Position numbers and translations under genes: made by a program. 15,326 bases of DNA from JAAYCI01 sp964370165 (GTDB lineage: Bacteria; Bacillota; Clostridia; Oscillospirales; Ruminococcaceae): assembly GCA_964370165.1 (NCBI GenBank), contig CAYJIG010000050.1, positions 1 through 15,326 of the forward strand, in the 5' to 3' direction. Below are positions 14,348 through 15,326 of the stretch, piece after piece; the stretch's first letter is position 1, and the number at the start of each line of letters is the position of its first letter. A model generated the notes under the pieces. That model did no database searches. It had not been told where the DNA came from and worked only from the letters and a program-made list of their open reading frames with translations.

Positions 14348-15326
14348 ATGAATGATTCAAAATCCGAAGGCAAGGCAAAATTTGAGGATGTGGCTTTATC
14401 GCCGGTGCCTCTCGAAAACAGGCAAAATTGGATTACACCGGCGGTTATTTTTGGTGGGCTTGAGTTTTGTGTGCCTGTTTTGATGATTGGTGCATCTTTA
14501 ATAGGCGCATTTGGGCTTATGGGGATGATACCTGTTGTACTTGTGACATTTCTTGTATTCACTTGGGGTGGCAATGCAGTTTGCGGATACATCGGTGCAA
14601 AAACCGGTCTTTCATCTTCTGTTATTGCACGGCAAGGCTTTGGTGACAAGCAAGCGAAGTTTATCATTGCTATTGTAATAGGCGTTGTAAGCATGGGTTG
14701 GTGGGCTATTCAAACCGCAGTTACAGGCAATGCGCTATGTGTTATATTGGGCATTGACTATACAACTGATATTTTCTCTTGGGCGATTGTAACCACAATT
14801 GTTGGTATACTATTTGCGTTGCCATCTATTTCAGGCTTTACTTCAATGAAATGGACAGATTATCTTGCTGTTCCATGTGGTTTGATTTTATGCGTTTTTG
14901 GAATTTATCTTGCCTTTAGCAATGTTGGCTGGGACGCTATTGTCAGCTATGAGGGCAGTGGTGATTTAACATTTTTTGCAGGAATTACTACTTTGCTGGG
15001 ACTTAATGTTTCTCAGTTTGTAATAGCAGCAGACTATACTCGCTATGCAAAACCACGTTGGAAAGATAATATTTTAATTCCACTTGGCATTATCGGTGTT
15101 GGTGTACCGCTTTGCATTGTTGGTGGTGTTATGGCCGCCGGTAACGGAACTGCCGATATTGTTGCTGTAATGCAAAATCTTGGTTTTCCAGTATGGGGCT
15201 TTTTAGTTCTTTGGCTTGCTTCATGGACAAGTCAGCTGGTGAACAACTACACTATGGGTCTTTCTTTTGCAAACATTTTAAATATTGATAGCAACAAAGG
15301 AAGAATTGTTATCACTTGTGTGGGCA
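14348..15326 (+). CDS. NCS1-family nucleobase permease (CodB-like), 3'-truncated
   Basis: This cation-coupled uptake carrier of the nucleobase:cation symporter-1 family fits cytosine, purine or a related ring compound. The frame opens at ATG 14348, seven bases after GGGGGAG (14334-14340). An ATG at 14344 hits a stop at once. It runs open to the window end, so 326 residues are visible out of roughly 420-450. Residues 1-28 are hydrophilic (MNDSKSEGKAKFEDVAL), then membrane segments follow closely. NCS1-like features are the first segment after NRQNWITPAV, the loop YIGAKTGLSSSVIARQGFG, the MGWWAIQT segment, VSQFVIAADYTRYAKPRWKD, and WTSQLVNNYTMGLSFANI, which resembles the CodB Asn-rich helix. 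The gene(s) beyond the window, possibly a deaminase or hydrolase, would tell the substrate. Confidence 0.88.
   Translation, partial: MNDSKSEGKAKFEDVALSPVPLENRQNWITPAVIFGGLEFCVPVLMIGASLIGAFGLMGMIPVVLVTFLVFTWGGNAVCGYIGAKTGLSSSVIARQGFGDKQAKFIIAIVIGVVSMGWWAIQTAVTGNALCVILGIDYTTDIFSWAIVTTIVGILFALPSISGFTSMKWTDYLAVPCGLILCVFGIYLAFSNVGWDAIVSYEGSGDLTFFAGITTLLGLNVSQFVIAADYTRYAKPRWKDNILIPLGIIGVGVPLCIVGGVMAAGNGTADIVAVMQNLGFPVWGFLVLWLASWTSQLVNNYTMGLSFANILNIDSNKGRIVITCVG

Overview
The window looks like chromosomal DNA of a low-to-moderate-GC Firmicute, most likely a Clostridia-type anaerobe. The reasons are strong AGGAGG-type Shine-Dalgarno sites before nearly every gene, tight operons with ATGA and TAATG overlaps, UGA used as a stop codon (so not a Mycoplasma-type code), a Nup/Yuf-type nucleoside ABC transporter, and a mannose-family PTS. 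No rRNA, tRNA, CRISPR array, insertion sequence or phage gene was seen.

Region 1 (1-9241, + strand) is one long nucleoside uptake and salvage operon. It runs: ATPase (5' end outside the window), two permeases, a 738-residue protein with a seven-bladed propeller and a DUF3604/PHP-like domain, uridine phosphorylase, deoxyribose-phosphate aldolase (deoC), phosphopentomutase (deoB), and trimeric-type purine nucleoside phosphorylase. Imported nucleosides are cleaved by the two phosphorylases. DeoB turns the pentose-1-phosphates into 5-phosphates, and DeoC splits deoxyribose-5-phosphate into acetaldehyde and glyceraldehyde-3-phosphate. The propeller-DUF3604 protein is the unexplained member.

Region 2 (9242-9505) is a convergent gap with a perfect 16-bp inverted repeat that should terminate both facing operons.

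Region 3 (9506-13291, - strand) is read in the order tandem-GNAT acetyltransferase, PIG-L/LmbE-like protein, then PTS IIB, IIC and IID of the mannose family. No IIA is present. The PIG-L protein keeps its three predicted metal ligands but has Leu where the catalytic-base Asp should be. Together these suggest uptake and processing of an amino- or acylamino-sugar-like compound, but the substrate cannot be read from sequence.

Region 4 (13292-13721) is an AT-rich divergent regulatory region with a promoter candidate on each strand, two small inverted repeats, three GATAAAAT repeats and a possible PurBox-like site.

Region 5 (13722-15326, + strand) holds a divergent cyclophilin-like protein followed by an NCS1/CodB-type nucleobase permease that runs off the window end. 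Nucleoside or nucleobase transport therefore occurs at both ends, with the PTS operon between.
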